From NCBI RefSeq assembly GCF_002967765.1, contig NZ_PUHY01000015.1, positions 434,001 to 498,000 on the forward strand: a stretch of DNA of 64,000 nt, written 5' to 3'. The position numbers and the translations under genes are program-made. Positions 8,352 through 17,637 of the stretch are shown in pieces. Within the stretch, counting starts at the first letter, position 1; every line of letters starts with the position of its first letter. The DNA is from Blastopirellula marina (GTDB taxonomy: Bacteria > Planctomycetota > Planctomycetia > Pirellulales > Pirellulaceae). Below the pieces are notes generated by a model. That model ran no database searches, had not been told where the DNA came from, and saw only the letters and a program-made list of their open reading frames with translations.

Positions 8352-9155
8352 TTAACTGGCTTTGTGGGACATGGGGCGATCCATGATCGCTAATTCGGCG
8401 GGAGCGACGATCAGCTCGACATTGGCGTCGCGAACTTTCTGTTGCCAACTTTCCGAGATCTCGTGATCAACCACGAGCTTGTCGACCTCGGACAATTCGC
8501 ACATCTGGGCCAGGCTTTGCCGACCGAATTTCGTGCTGTCGGCAACGATAATAACCTCGCCGCCAGCTTTCATCATGGCCCGCTCGGTTTCCACGAGCAG
8601 GAGGTTGCTGTTGTACAGCCCTTGTTCGGTGATACCTGCTACGCTCAAAACGGCTCGTCGGGCACTAAGTCGCGCGATCATTTCATTCGCGTAGGGACCA
8701 AGCGAAACGCCTGTCGCGCTGTGGACGTAGCCCCCGAGCAGGATCAATTCCGTGGTGTTGCTGGCCATGAACAAGTTGGCCACCGGCAACGAATTGGTCA
8801 CGATCTGTAGGGTACGCCCGACCAGCATCTGGGCTAGTTCGTACGTAGTGCTGCCGCCGTCAAGGATGACCGTGTCGCCATCTTCGATCAGCTGCGCCGC
8901 GGCCCTGGCAATTTGCCGTTTCTTACTCCACTGCATTTCGTGGCGGAGCTCGAAGTGAGGCAAGTTGGGGGATGGACCGGTGTAAAAAACTCCCCCGTGC
9001 GTCCTGCGAGCCGACCCAGCTTCTTCCAGCTGTTCCACATCGCGACGGACCGTCGATTCGGAGACCTCCAACTCTTGCGCTAATTCTGGCAATGAGGCGA
9101 AGCCACGGGCTCGCACCAGTTCCAAAAGTCGCGTTCGTCGGACGTCCGCTTGCAT
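8352..9155 (-). CDS. DeoR-family transcriptional regulator of the microcompartment operon
   Basis: 267 residues. The N-terminal winged helix-turn-helix (LPELAQELEVSESTVRRDVE, about residues 18-37, then RRTHGGVFY) is the DeoR signature. The C-terminal half is the sugar-phosphate isomerase-like sensor domain (DTVILDGGSTTYELAQML; IVADSTKFG near residue 207). Proteins of this family usually repress and release DNA when a phosphorylated sugar binds. It is the first gene of the operon and lies 24 bases before pduL, so it is probably autoregulated through the inverted repeat at 9187-9204. Ligand unknown; a fucose- or rhamnose-derived phosphate is a fair guess. Confidence 0.92.
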   Translation of the reverse strand: MQADVRRTRLLELVRARGFASLPELAQELEVSESTVRRDVEQLEEAGSARRTHGGVFYTGPSPNLPHFELRHEMQWSKKRQIARAAAQLIEDGDTVILDGGSTTYELAQMLVGRTLQIVTNSLPVANLFMASNTTELILLGGYVHSATGVSLGPYANEMIARLSARRAVLSVAGITEQGLYNSNLLLVETERAMMKAGGEVIIVADSTKFGRQSLAQMCELSEVDKLVVDHEISESWQQKVRDANVELIVAPAELAIMDRPMSHKAS

Positions 9156-9186
9156 GTGGGGAAGATTGGGGGCTTGAGAGAGGGTA

Positions 9187-9204
9187 TTAACTCAACCGAG
9201 TTAA
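9187..9204 (-). promoter_or_regulatory. Candidate DeoR-type operator and promoter of the microcompartment operon
   Basis: Perfect 7-bp inverted repeat TTAACTC-AACC-GAGTTAA, 32 bases upstream of the regulator start. A -10-like TAATCT reads on the minus strand at 9217-9212, placing the repeat just downstream of a likely start site, a position suited to repression. No clean -35 is visible, so the promoter call is weaker than the operator call. Confidence 0.55.
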
Positions 9205-9539
9205 AACACCTAGATTATGCATCCCGAATTGCCAACAATCAATCAGATGATGCCACAATTCTTTCAAAATTCACGCATTCGGTCTCTGTCGTGGCCCTAA
9301 TTCTTCGCTAAAACGCAAAAAAGCCCCACTTTGAGTACGATTAGGATAAACAGTATTGCGAATATAGGGATCGTTAGGGCTGGAATCGGCATGAATGAAA
9401 GAAGTTGGTCACCATCTGATAGTTTCCCGTCATCTGTGTGCCGCGAAGTTATAGGATGACTGGGAAAATTGTAACGCGCATCACACAGCGTGCAGAGAGG
9501 CGCATGCCGGGAAATTGCTAGCGTTTTTCTGTGAGCCGG
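9205..9539. other. Intergenic region between purN and the microcompartment operon
   Basis: 335 bases with no open frame that looks coding, AT-richer than the genes around it. It holds the upstream part of the operon promoter; otherwise I see no repeat or RNA structure of note. A GG...GC pair near 9213-9229 (minus strand) resembles a sigma-54 element but with spacing one base too long. Confidence 0.5.
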
Positions 9540-10202
9540 CTACCGCGGTAGCACGGTGACCTTGCGCCCATGGATGGCCACCCGGCCCTCAGCGAGGGCT
9601 TGAATTGCCGCGGGATAAGCGTGGCATTCGGTCTCGAAGACTCGCTCTGCCAAGGCTTGCGGCGTGTCTTCCGGAAAGACTTCGACGACCGATTGAGTGA
9701 TGATTGGTCCGTGATCGTAATCATCGTCGACAAAGTGAACCGTGCATCCGCTTACCTTGGCGCCGTACTCTAGGACCGCAGCATGGACCCGCGAACCGTA
9801 GAAGCCGGCGCCGCAGAACGAAGGGATCAGCGATGGGTGGATATTCACCACGTGGTTCTCGAAGTCTGGGGGAATGGCGACTTGTTTGAGAAATCCTCCC
9901 ATGACGACAAGCTCGGTTCCCGCTTTGCGACAAGCGTGAAAGATCGTAGCTGAGAAGTCGGCGATTTCGGGATGATCTTGAACCGTGACGATCTTGCAGG
10001 GAATGTTCGCGTCGTTGGCGTATACCATGCCCTTGGCGGTTCGGCTGCTGGAGATCACCAGGACGACTTCCAAAGGAAGATTGTCCTGCTCGATTCGCTC
10101 AAGCAGATTGCGTAGCGTCGTCCCGCCGCCTGAAATCAAGACGGCGATCTTCAGCGGATTGTCCGCCGTATGTTTCGTGAATATCGGCGCTGGTTGCGTC
10201 AT
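9540..10202 (-). CDS. purN: Phosphoribosylglycinamide formyltransferase
   Basis: 220 residues. It transfers a formyl group from 10-formyltetrahydrofolate to GAR in de novo purine synthesis (cytosol). Visible are the substrate loop [12 protein letters not shown], the catalytic Asn-His in [10 protein letters not shown] and the catalytic Asp in [13 protein letters not shown]. Its ATG overlaps the stop of ileS by four bases (ATGA), so the two are translationally coupled, an unusual pairing by function. purQ and purL lie 50 kb away in this window. Confidence 0.95.
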   Translation of the reverse strand: MTQPAPIFTKHTADNPLKIAVLISGGGTTLRNLLERIEQDNLPLEVVLVISSSRTAKGMVYANDANIPCKIVTVQDHPEIADFSATIFHACRKAGTELVVMGGFLKQVAIPPDFENHVVNIHPSLIPSFCGAGFYGSRVHAAVLEYGAKVSGCTVHFVDDDYDHGPIITQSVVEVFPEDTPQALAERVFETECHAYPAAIQALAEGRVAIHGRKVTVLPR

Positions 10203-13200
10203 ACTTGTTTCACGTAAATTCGGACTTCGCTGTCGGCGATGGTCGTGGTGTTCGGTTCAACGCCAGCGATGGCTTGGTTGTGGACGCTCTTGGCCAAGGT
10301 TTCACTTTGGATGTAGTCGGCGAACTTCTCGACTGCGGTTCCCACTTCGGTCGATTCGGTGACGATGCCAACTTCGATCTGAGCCGTGTACTCTAAGTCC
10401 AATTCCTTTCGCTTGTCCTGGATGAGACGCACGAGGTCCTTGATGTAGCCTTCCTGAATCAACTCGGGTGTCAGCTCGGTATTGAGCACCACAACGCAGA
10501 GCTTTCCTTGAGCGGCAGCCCAGCCTTCTTTGGCGGTTAAGCGAACTTGAATGTCTTCGTTATCGAAGGTGAGCGATTCGCCTTCGATCGTCAGAGTAAA
10601 GGCGCCCGCGGTCTGAAGCGTGTTCAGCAAAGCCGTCGCGTCGGTCTGGCCAAGCACCTTTTTTACGGTCGGCAGGAGCTTGCCAACACGTGGGCCCAGC
10701 CGTTTGAAGTTGGGCTGGATCTGGTAATTGATGTACTCGTCGGCGTCCTGTGTGAATGCGACTTCCTTGACGTTCAACTCCTCGCAAAGCAACGCACTGT
10801 GCGATTCGAGCCAATCGCAATGCGTGTTGTCGGCCAGCACAACTTCCACTTTGGAAAGAGGTTGGCGAACCTTAAGTTTCTCGTTCATACGGGCCTGACG
10901 ACCGAGCGAGGCGACTTCTCGCAGGAGTTCCATTCGCTGGGAAAGCTGCGTATCAATGGCCTTGGTATCAACTTCGGGGAAGTCGCAAAGATGCACACTT
11001 AACGCCGCTTTCTCGCCAAAGATGCCGGCCAAGTTTTGCCACAAGGTATCGGACAGGAACGGAACGAAGGGAGCGATCACCTGACAGGTGGTCAGCAAGC
11101 ATTCGTACAGCGTCCAGTAGGCATCCAGCTTGTCGGCCGATTGCTTGTCCTTCGCCCAGAATCGATCACGGCTGCGGCGAACATACCAATTGGAAAGTCC
11201 GTCGACGAACTCGTTGATCGCGGCACACGCGTTGTAGTTGTCGTAGGCGTCCATACGACTGGTGACCGTTTCGACCATCCGATTCAATTCGCTGAGAATC
11301 CAGCGATCGAGTTCGCTGCGTTGGGCCACCGAGCGTGCACCTGAGGCTCCATCGAAATGGTTGGCCAGTCCAGCAGCGAGATTGTCGACCGACTTCTCCG
11401 GTTCGAAGCCATCGATGTTGGCGTAGATCACGAAGAAGCTGTAGACGTTCCACAAACGGAGCAGGAACTCAGGGATGCTGTCCTTGATTGACTGCTCGTT
11501 GTAGCGGATCGAAGTCCATGGTGGCTGATTCGCATACAGGTACCATCGCAGTGCGTCAGCACCGTAGCGATCGAAGATCTCCGTCGGCTCGCGATAGTTT
11601 CGCTTGCTCTTCGACATCTTCTGACCATCTTCGCCCAGCATGAGGCCGAGCACGATGCAGTTCTTGAATGGATGCGGGTACGCGTGTGGTTCGGTCTTGC
11701 CTTCTTCGTCTTTACCGAACAGTAGCGTGCTGATCGCCAATTGGCTGTAGAACCAGCCACGGGTTTGGTCGATTGCTTCGCTGATGAAATCGGCCGGGAA
11801 TTGGGCGTCAAAATTCTTTTCGCCGTTATGAGGGTAGCCCCACTGAGCGAACGGCATCGCGCCAGAATCGTACCAACAGTCGATCACTTCGGGCACGCGT
11901 TTCATTCGCGCCCCTTCCGCAAACGGCGAGTCGTAGGTGATCTCGTCGATATACGGCTTGTGGATCATCAAGTCGTCGACCAGGTCTGGATTTTCAGCTT
12001 TGGCCTTCTCCCAAACGTCGAAGCCTGCGGCACCTGGCTTCTCTTGCAGTTCGGCGTAGCTGGCGACCGCTTCTCCCTTGCCGGTTTCCTGGCAAACCCA
12101 GATGGGCAGCGGTGTTCCCCAGTAGCGTTCACGCGAAAGGGCCCAGTCGACGTTGCTTTCCAGGAAGTTTCCGAAGCGGCCGTCACGAATGTGTTCCGGC
12201 AACCAGTTGATTTGCTGGTTGTTGGCCAGCATCTGGTCTTTGAATTTGGTCGTGCGGATGAACCAGCTTTCTCGCGGGTATTGGATCAACGGATCGTCTT
12301 CGGCACGCCAACAGAAAGGATAATCGTGCAGGTACTGATCCAACAGGAACAAGATCCCCCGTTCTTTCAGTTCACGCGAGATGTCCTTATCGGCTTCTTT
12401 CACCCAGCGCCCCTGATAGTCAGGTGCTTCGTCGGTGAACTTTCCGTCCGGGCCAACACTACAGATCAACGCTGGGCCTTCGCCGGGCTCGAAGCGATCT
12501 TGCTCAGCAGCGAGAACTTCGTAGTCGACTTCACCAAACGCTGGAGCTTGATGGACCAGGCCAGTTCCGCTATCGGTCGTCACAAAATCGGCCGCCACGA
12601 TTCGCCAGGCGATATGTTGTTTCTCGCCGGTTTTCAGTGTGCCTTCGGTGTTGCCGAGGTCTTTGTAGTAGTAGTCGAAGGGGGGGCGATAGCGCTTGCC
12701 GAGGAGGGCTTCCCCTTTTTGGGTGTCGACTACCTTCCATTTATGTTTCGCTTTAGCAGAGATGGCCTCGACCAACGCTTCAGCGACGATCAGCTTTTCA
12801 CCTGATTCCTCGTCTTGAACCGTAGCGTAGGAGAGCTCTGGGTGAACGGCTGCAAACTGATTACTTGGCAACGTCCAAGGTGTCGTCGTCCAGACTAAGA
12901 GCGCGGTATCTTCCTCGTCCAGCAGCGGGAAGCGAACGTAAACGCTGGGATCAGCAACTTGGCGGTACCCTTGGCCCACTTCGCCAGAGCTGAGTGCGGT
13001 TCCACCCTGGGCCCACCACCAGACGATCTTGTGACCCTGATAGAGTAGACCGCGATCGTATAAGTTCTTCAGTGACCACCACACGCTTTCAACGAAGCTC
13101 TTGTGGTAGGTGACGTATGCTTCTTCCAAGTTGACCCAAAAGCCGAGACGCTGCGTCAGGCGTTCCCACTCTTGCATGTAGCGCCAGACGCTGGCCTGGC

Positions 13201-13558
13201 ATTTGTGGATGAACGGTTCGACGCCGTAGTTCTCGATCTCTTCCTTCGAATGGATCCCGAGTTCTTTACAGACCTCGACTTCCACCGGCAGACCATGGGT
13301 GTCCCAGCCTGCTTTTCGTTCGCAGTAATAACCCCGCATCGTGCGATAGCGCGGGAATACGTCTTTGATCGCACGCGTTAAGCAGTGCCCAGGATGAGGC
13401 ATGCCGTTAGCGGTCGGTGGACCCTCGTAAAAGACGAACGGCTTGTTGCCGGCTCGTGCTTCGAGCGACTTTTCGTAAATCTGATTCTCTTGCCAATACT
13501 CGAGGATTTTGGTTTCCATGGCGGGAAACGAAACATTCTGGGGGATGCTTTCAAACAT
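10199..13558 (-). CDS. ileS: Isoleucyl-tRNA synthetase, type 2 (eukaryote-like form)
   Basis: 1119 residues; class I synthetase charging tRNA-Ile. The HIGH motif is HPGH at 55-58 in [14 protein letters not shown], and the KMSKS loop ([12 protein letters not shown]) starts near residue 647. The TANGxPHxGH form and the C-terminal region ([20 protein letters not shown]) place it in the IleRS2 group. The C-terminal zinc-binding cysteine clusters of type 1 enzymes are not seen. Enzymes of this group are generally insensitive to mupirocin by family knowledge. It is co-transcribed with purN and follows a small acidic protein gene. Confidence 0.97.
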   Translation of the reverse strand: MFESIPQNVSFPAMETKILEYWQENQIYEKSLEARAGNKPFVFYEGPPTANGMPHPGHCLTRAIKDVFPRYRTMRGYYCERKAGWDTHGLPVEVEVCKELGIHSKEEIENYGVEPFIHKCQASVWRYMQEWERLTQRLGFWVNLEEAYVTYHKSFVESVWWSLKNLYDRGLLYQGHKIVWWWAQGGTALSSGEVGQGYRQVADPSVYVRFPLLDEEDTALLVWTTTPWTLPSNQFAAVHPELSYATVQDEESGEKLIVAEALVEAISAKAKHKWKVVDTQKGEALLGKRYRPPFDYYYKDLGNTEGTLKTGEKQHIAWRIVAADFVTTDSGTGLVHQAPAFGEVDYEVLAAEQDRFEPGEGPALICSVGPDGKFTDEAPDYQGRWVKEADKDISRELKERGILFLLDQYLHDYPFCWRAEDDPLIQYPRESWFIRTTKFKDQMLANNQQINWLPEHIRDGRFGNFLESNVDWALSRERYWGTPLPIWVCQETGKGEAVASYAELQEKPGAAGFDVWEKAKAENPDLVDDLMIHKPYIDEITYDSPFAEGARMKRVPEVIDCWYDSGAMPFAQWGYPHNGEKNFDAQFPADFISEAIDQTRGWFYSQLAISTLLFGKDEEGKTEPHAYPHPFKNCIVLGLMLGEDGQKMSKSKRNYREPTEIFDRYGADALRWYLYANQPPWTSIRYNEQSIKDSIPEFLLRLWNVYSFFVIYANIDGFEPEKSVDNLAAGLANHFDGASGARSVAQRSELDRWILSELNRMVETVTSRMDAYDNYNACAAINEFVDGLSNWYVRRSRDRFWAKDKQSADKLDAYWTLYECLLTTCQVIAPFVPFLSDTLWQNLAGIFGEKAALSVHLCDFPEVDTKAIDTQLSQRMELLREVASLGRQARMNEKLKVRQPLSKVEVVLADNTHCDWLESHSALLCEELNVKEVAFTQDADEYINYQIQPNFKRLGPRVGKLLPTVKKVLGQTDATALLNTLQTAGAFTLTIEGESLTFDNEDIQVRLTAKEGWAAAQGKLCVVVLNTELTPELIQEGYIKDLVRLIQDKRKELDLEYTAQIEVGIVTESTEVGTAVEKFADYIQSETLAKSVHNQAIAGVEPNTTTIADSEVRIYVKQV

Positions 13559-13703
13559 CGAATCTCATCTTCCTCGGAGCATTAAACCAAGGAAGGAGCG
13601 TCGCTGCTCCTTCCACTGAACCCTCAACTGGGTGAAGGCCGGTTAAAGAACACGGCCTCCTTATAAGACTTATCGGGACGAAACTAGGTTCACCAGCGGT
13701 AAC

Positions 13704-14018
13704 CTAATCGTCATCGTCACCTTCTTCCTTTTCTTCTTCCTCGGAATCGGATTCTTCCGATTCTTCCTCGTCGTCGAAGAATTCTTCTTCGAAGCCTTCG
13801 TCGTCATCTTCTTCTTCGATTAAGTCATCCTCGAAGGAATCGTCATCAGGTGTGCTTTCGTCTTCGAATTCCTCGAAGTCTTCGTCGAAGTCGTCGTCGA
13901 AGTCATCCTCATCGAAATCCTCTTCGACATCTTCGTCGTATTCGTCATCGGTCGCTACAATCGAATCAGACGGAAAGTTGCCGTGGGGTAGTTGCCACTG
14001 GAGGGAATCGTCGGACAT
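13704..14018 (-). CDS. Small, extremely acidic low-complexity protein
   Basis: 104 residues from the ATG at 14016-14018, preceded by a good GAAGG Shine-Dalgarno; an upstream in-frame start would add a non-acidic leader and is less likely. The first ~20 residues (MSDDSLQWQLPHGNFPSDS) are ordinary. The rest is almost entirely Asp/Glu with regularly spaced Phe and Ser, so the protein must be disordered and strongly negative. No family can be named. It could bind basic proteins or metal ions. It lies upstream of ileS in the same direction. Confidence 0.65.
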   Translation of the reverse strand: MSDDSLQWQLPHGNFPSDSIVATDDEYDEDVEEDFDEDDFDDDFDEDFEEFEDESTPDDDSFEDDLIEEEDDDEGFEEEFFDDEEESEESDSEEEEKEEGDDDD

Positions 14019-14177
14019 TACAAACCTTCGGTCGAATAAACGGAACGCGGATCTCGCGGGTACTGTCAGCTCGCAGAATGGAAACCGAATCCTGAGATTA
14101 GAAAAGCCAGACCCCCGTCTCGTCAACCACCGCGCAGGCGAAAACTACGGTGTCGGAAGCATTTACGGTGATTACCC

Positions 14178-14633
14178 ATGAATTTACCGCGAGGTCAGGT
14201 TGTTGCCGTTTGTTTGTCGAATGGGGGAATCCCCCGCCGTCCTGTCGTGTCGGCTGAATTGACCCCACAAGGATTGAAGGGGGACGGTCATCGTTACGAC
14301 CAGCACTATGCTCCGCAGCGTGCCGTAACCTTGTTCAATCAGGAACTACTCGAACGATTTGCCGATGGGGTCACACCTTTCCCCCCAGGCAGCGTTGGCG
14401 AGAACATTACGATCATGGGGATCGATCTAACCACGCTGATGCCAGGGCAGTGTTTAACGATCGGCGAGGCAAAGATTCGGCTCGAGAAACGGTGGAAGCC
14501 GTGTCATGCCAAAGATGCTGCCACTGGCGAAGTGGCACCAAACACGGCGGAGCTTTACGGATATTTCGCCAGTGTCGTCACATCTGCCAGCTTGCAGGCA
14601 GGGCAGGTCGTTGAAGCGTGTGACGACCAATAG
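14178..14633 (+). CDS. MOSC-domain protein
   Basis: 151 residues, a stand-alone MOSC domain (molybdenum cofactor sulfurase C-terminal type; YiiM-like). The motifs LKGDGHRYDQHYAPQRAVTLF, PGSVGENITIMGIDL and the conserved Cys in RWKPCHAKDAA are visible. Members bind molybdopterin cofactor or handle sulfur through this Cys, and some reduce N-hydroxylated compounds; the exact substrate is unknown. It is single and divergent from the acidic protein, with no molybdenum enzyme nearby. Confidence 0.85.
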   Translation: MNLPRGQVVAVCLSNGGIPRRPVVSAELTPQGLKGDGHRYDQHYAPQRAVTLFNQELLERFADGVTPFPPGSVGENITIMGIDLTTLMPGQCLTIGEAKIRLEKRWKPCHAKDAATGEVAPNTAELYGYFASVVTSASLQAGQVVEACDDQ

Positions 14634-14701
14634 AGCCAACGAGAGATCCCAGCGAGGTCAGTTGCTCGCCGGGAACTTCTCATTGGGAAAGTACTAAAAG
14701 A

Positions 14702-14739
14702 AACAGGCCCTGATAACGAGTGCGTCATCCAGGCCTGTT
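14702..14739 (-). terminator. Terminator hairpin of the HNH nuclease gene
   Basis: AACAGGCC (14702-14709) pairs with GGCCTGTT (14732-14739), extending with further pairs inside. On the minus strand it is followed by a T-rich run (TTTCTTTTAG). The arm overlaps the HNH stop codon and also serves the convergent MOSC gene. Confidence 0.65.
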
Positions 14740-15331
14740 AAGTGTCGAGTTCCGTGTCCCAGTAAGCTTCGCTAACGAACTTACTCCAGGACTCGATCCT
14801 GACTCTTCTGGCCGCGTAAACAGGCGTCCATCTCGGACGAATCGGATCCTTGCGAAGCGGCATATGCGCTTCAACCGGCGTGCGATTGGCCTTGCGATGA
14901 TTGCAGTCGACACATGCCAACACGCAGTTTTCCCAGGAAGACTCGCCTCCCTTGCTGCGCGGCGTCACGTGGTCGATCGTCAGGTACTCGCTGCCAGGCC
15001 GCGAACCGCAGTACTGGCACATATATTGGTCTCGCTTGAACACATTACGACGGCTGAACGTCACTGTGTTCCGCGGAACGCGGTCGTAATTGACCAACGA
15101 AACCACTTCCGGAATCCGGATCTTGAGCAGTTGCGAAGAGATGAATGGCTCATCCTTGCCTGGGACCAAACGCGACCAGTCCTCCCACGAGTACAACTGA
15201 TAGCTGTGCGGGTCGACAACACGAGCCGTTCCGCTGAAAACTTGCGTCAGCGAACGAGCCACCGAAGCCACACCGACAGGCTGCCAGTTGCGGTTGAGGA
15301 CAAGCGTTGGCCTCTCCAATAAGACCGACAT
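14738..15331 (-). CDS. HNH endonuclease family protein
   Basis: 197 residues from the ATG at 15329-15331 (Shine-Dalgarno GAGGGAG upstream); a longer frame to 15481 would run through the tRNA-like element and is rejected. The N-terminus MSVLLERPTLVLNRNWQPVG is the lead-in of a common stand-alone HNH family. The HNH core is CQYCG, then LTIDHVTPRSKGG, WENCVLACVDCNHRK and an Asn/His end, giving a zinc-binding C..C..C..C frame and the catalytic IDH. Function in DNA metabolism is unknown; it is widespread in bacteria as a single gene. Confidence 0.85.
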   Translation of the reverse strand: MSVLLERPTLVLNRNWQPVGVASVARSLTQVFSGTARVVDPHSYQLYSWEDWSRLVPGKDEPFISSQLLKIRIPEVVSLVNYDRVPRNTVTFSRRNVFKRDQYMCQYCGSRPGSEYLTIDHVTPRSKGGESSWENCVLACVDCNHRKANRTPVEAHMPLRKDPIRPRWTPVYAARRVRIESWSKFVSEAYWDTELDT

Positions 15332-15358
15332 GAATCTGGTTTCTCCCTCGTTTCGGAA

Positions 15359-15434
15359 GGCGACCGATCGGATTCGAACCGAACACACTCTCTGGCATGT
15401 CAGAGAGCACTCGTGCCACCGAGCCACGGCTGCC
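15359..15434 (-). other. Degenerate tRNA-like element (possible tRNA pseudogene)
   Basis: Read on the minus strand, 76 bases resemble a tRNA. The ends can pair (GGCAGCC/GGTCGCC, one mismatch and one wobble). There is a D-arm-like GCTC..GAGT with GG in the loop, and a near-perfect T arm with the classic loop in GGTTCGAATCC. The anticodon arm is abnormal: a 7-bp stem CTCTCTG/CAGAGAG with a 6-base loop ACATGC in place of 5 bp and 7 bases. No CCA is encoded. It lies just upstream of the HNH gene. Confidence 0.4.
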
Positions 15435-15884
15435 AATACAACGAAAATGAAATGGGCGTAGGGGCTGGGAAGGGGGTACAAGGTCTAGACCCCGACCGTT
15501 CGCGTTCGGTAGTCCGACGTGTAAGACCTTCAACATAACATAGTTCCGACCAAAAACGCCAACATTTCAGGGGAACCCGTGGAAGGCACTTTGGTCGAGG
15601 CTGGACGAACTGTAAGCCAATCGTGTTAAGGGGGTGAGAAGGGCGTGGCAAAACGTGGAAAAATTGTCGATAACGTGTCGATCGTTACCCTTGTTTGGCC
15701 AGGATCTGCCCCGCTATTTCCCGAGGTCATTGGCTTACATCCATCTGCATTAAAAGACCGCATTACCCGGTAAGGGTTCACAAATGAGGGGAAAACTATT
15801 GGGGGCGTTTGCTGCTACCTGTTAGAATGAAGCTTCTTCGTTGAGTACCCACCATTGACTCCTCTCCTCCTTCGAGATCTGCCC
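15435..15884. other. Intergenic region upstream of the CE15 esterase
   Basis: 450 bases without a credible gene. The first part is G-rich, the second AT-richer and probably contains the esterase promoter, but I see no convincing -35/-10 pair or repeat. Confidence 0.45.
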
Positions 15885-17189
15885 ATGAGATGTCTATCGC
15901 GATTTGCGTCTGCTGTTTCTTGTTTTCTCCTCGTCTTGTCAGCGACTCCGATGCTTCACGCACAGCAAGAACAAGTCATTTACGACGAAGCGGACATCCC
16001 GAAGTTCACCTTGCCTGATCCCTTGGTTGCGGCAGACGGAACGAAGATCGACTCTGCCCAAGCCTGGAACGAAATTCGCCGGCCTGAGTTGATGGAGCTT
16101 TTCGAGCAAGAGGTCTACGGCAAAGCCCCACCGGCTCCGGAAAAGATCGCCTTTAAGGTTACGGAATCCTCCGACGATGCCCTTGGTGGCAAGGCTCGAC
16201 GGCGACAAGTCGCAATTCAGCTGACCGATGATCCCAAGGGACCGGTCATGAATCTTCTGATTTACCTTCCAAAGACCGATCAGCCCGTTCCAACGTTCAT
16301 GACACTAAATTTCTTCGGCAATGCGTCGATCGAAAACGACCCCGCAATTCAGCTGCCGCAAAGCTGGTTGCGAAATAGCTCGGACAAGGGTGTCGACGAT
16401 CATAAGGCGACCGAGAAACTTCGTGGCGCGAGCAGTTCGCGTTGGCCGGTCGAGATGATTGTGGAAAATGGTTACGGTCTGGCGACCGCTTACTATGGCG
16501 ACATCGACCCAGACTTCGACGACAAGTTCCAGAACGGAATCCATCCTTACTTCTACAAAGAAGGACAGAAAACTCCGCAGCCCGATCAGTGGGGAAGCAT
16601 CGCTGCATGGGCCTGGGGAATGAGTCGCGGCTTGGATTATCTGGAAGAAGATAAGGAAGTCGATGGCTCGAAAGTGATTGCGATGGGACATTCCCGTCTG
16701 GGCAAAACGGCCCTATGGGCAGGAGCTTCAGATCCTCGCTTTGCCGCGGTAATCTCGAACAATTCAGGCTGTGGTGGGGCGGCATTGTCGCGACGTCGCT
16801 TCGGTGAATCGGTCAAACGGATCAACACGTCGTTTCCCCATTGGTTTTGCGATAACTTTGTAAAGTACAACCATAACGAGGACGCCTGCCCGGTTGATCA
16901 GCACGAGCTGATCGCGTTGATTGCGCCGCGACCTTGCTTGGTTTGCAGTGCGGAAGAAGATCGATGGGCCGATCCACACGGCGAATTTCTCTCGGCTCAC
17001 TATGCTAGTCCGGTGTACGAACTGTTGGGCGTTGAAGGATTGACCGCAGAAGAGATGCCGAAGGTCGACGAGCCGGTGCTAAGTCGCTTGGGTTACGTGA
17101 TTCGACCCGGTAAGCATGATGTTCTCGTTTCCGATTGGCAGCGTTACATGCAGTTCGCTGACGCCCACGTCATGGGGAAGGGCAAGTAA
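15885..17189 (+). CDS. Secreted CE15-type glucuronoyl esterase-like alpha/beta hydrolase
   Basis: 434 residues from the ATG at 15885, which begins a clean signal peptide (MRCLSRF, hydrophobic SCFLLVLSATP, then MLHAQ cleavage region). The alpha/beta-hydrolase core has nucleophile Ser270 in GHSRLGKTALWAGASDPRFA, the oxyanion-region ISNNSGCGGAAL and His411 in PGKHDV. This is the signature of bacterial carbohydrate esterase family 15, which cleaves glucuronoyl esters linking lignin to xylan. It fits a lifestyle of degrading plant or algal polysaccharides outside the cell. Relatives exist without proven activity, so the substrate is an inference. Confidence 0.82.
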   Translation: MRCLSRFASAVSCFLLVLSATPMLHAQQEQVIYDEADIPKFTLPDPLVAADGTKIDSAQAWNEIRRPELMELFEQEVYGKAPPAPEKIAFKVTESSDDALGGKARRRQVAIQLTDDPKGPVMNLLIYLPKTDQPVPTFMTLNFFGNASIENDPAIQLPQSWLRNSSDKGVDDHKATEKLRGASSSRWPVEMIVENGYGLATAYYGDIDPDFDDKFQNGIHPYFYKEGQKTPQPDQWGSIAAWAWGMSRGLDYLEEDKEVDGSKVIAMGHSRLGKTALWAGASDPRFAAVISNNSGCGGAALSRRRFGESVKRINTSFPHWFCDNFVKYNHNEDACPVDQHELIALIAPRPCLVCSAEEDRWADPHGEFLSAHYASPVYELLGVEGLTAEEMPKVDEPVLSRLGYVIRPGKHDVLVSDWQRYMQFADAHVMGKGK

Positions 17190-17265
17190 TCGCCACTGGC
17201 GGTCTGCCAGGGTGATTTGGTAGAACAGCGGGTATCGTAACCTCGATTCCCGCAGGAGCCCCAGC

Positions 17266-17613
17266 GTGAAACTGATTGTCGCCGTCATTCAGCCCACCAA
17301 GTTAGACAGTGTTCGGACCGCTTTGGCCGAAACCGCAGTCGAACGCCTGACGGTTTTCGATGCCGAAGGTTACGGTCGGCAGCGTGGGCAAACGGCCACG
17401 TTTCGTGGGATTGAGTACCAAACAAATCTGCTGCGGAAGGTGATTATCGAAGTCGCGGTGAATGATGACTTCCTTGAACGGACGCTGTCCATCATCGAGA
17501 ATGTGGCCCGCACCGGTCAGGAAGGGAACATCGGCGACGGGAAGATCTTAGTCTTACCGATCGAGCAGGTCGTTCAAATTGGGGGCAAGGAACGCGGTCC
17601 GTCCGCCGTTTGA
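17266..17613 (+). CDS. PII nitrogen-regulatory signalling protein
   Basis: 115 residues starting at GTG 17266 with an AGGAG site 8 bases upstream. It is a complete PII trimer subunit: B-loop and C-loop regions (TGQEGNIGDGKILVLPIEQVVQI) and the T-loop GYGRQRGQTATFRGIEY, with Tyr51 at the position uridylylated in GlnB/GlnK. Such proteins sense 2-oxoglutarate and ATP/ADP. The usual partners amtB and glnA are not next to it, so the target is unknown. It is followed by a receiver-like protein 24 bases downstream, suggesting an operon of two. Confidence 0.93.
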   Translation: MKLIVAVIQPTKLDSVRTALAETAVERLTVFDAEGYGRQRGQTATFRGIEYQTNLLRKVIIEVAVNDDFLERTLSIIENVARTGQEGNIGDGKILVLPIEQVVQIGGKERGPSAV

Positions 17614-17637
17614 TTTGCGATAGAACCAGGATAGCCA

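Noticed and set aside
9213-9230. Sigma-54 promoter for the microcompartment operon
   Set aside because: The GG-GC spacing is one base too long; a -10-like TAATCT is an equally good reading.
15359-15434. Calling a functional tRNA gene
   Set aside because: The anticodon loop has six bases with no valid anticodon context (no U33) and the acceptor stem has a mismatch.
15332-15481. N-terminal extension of the HNH nuclease
   Set aside because: It would translate through the tRNA-like element; the internal ATG at 15331 has the ribosome site and the conserved family start.
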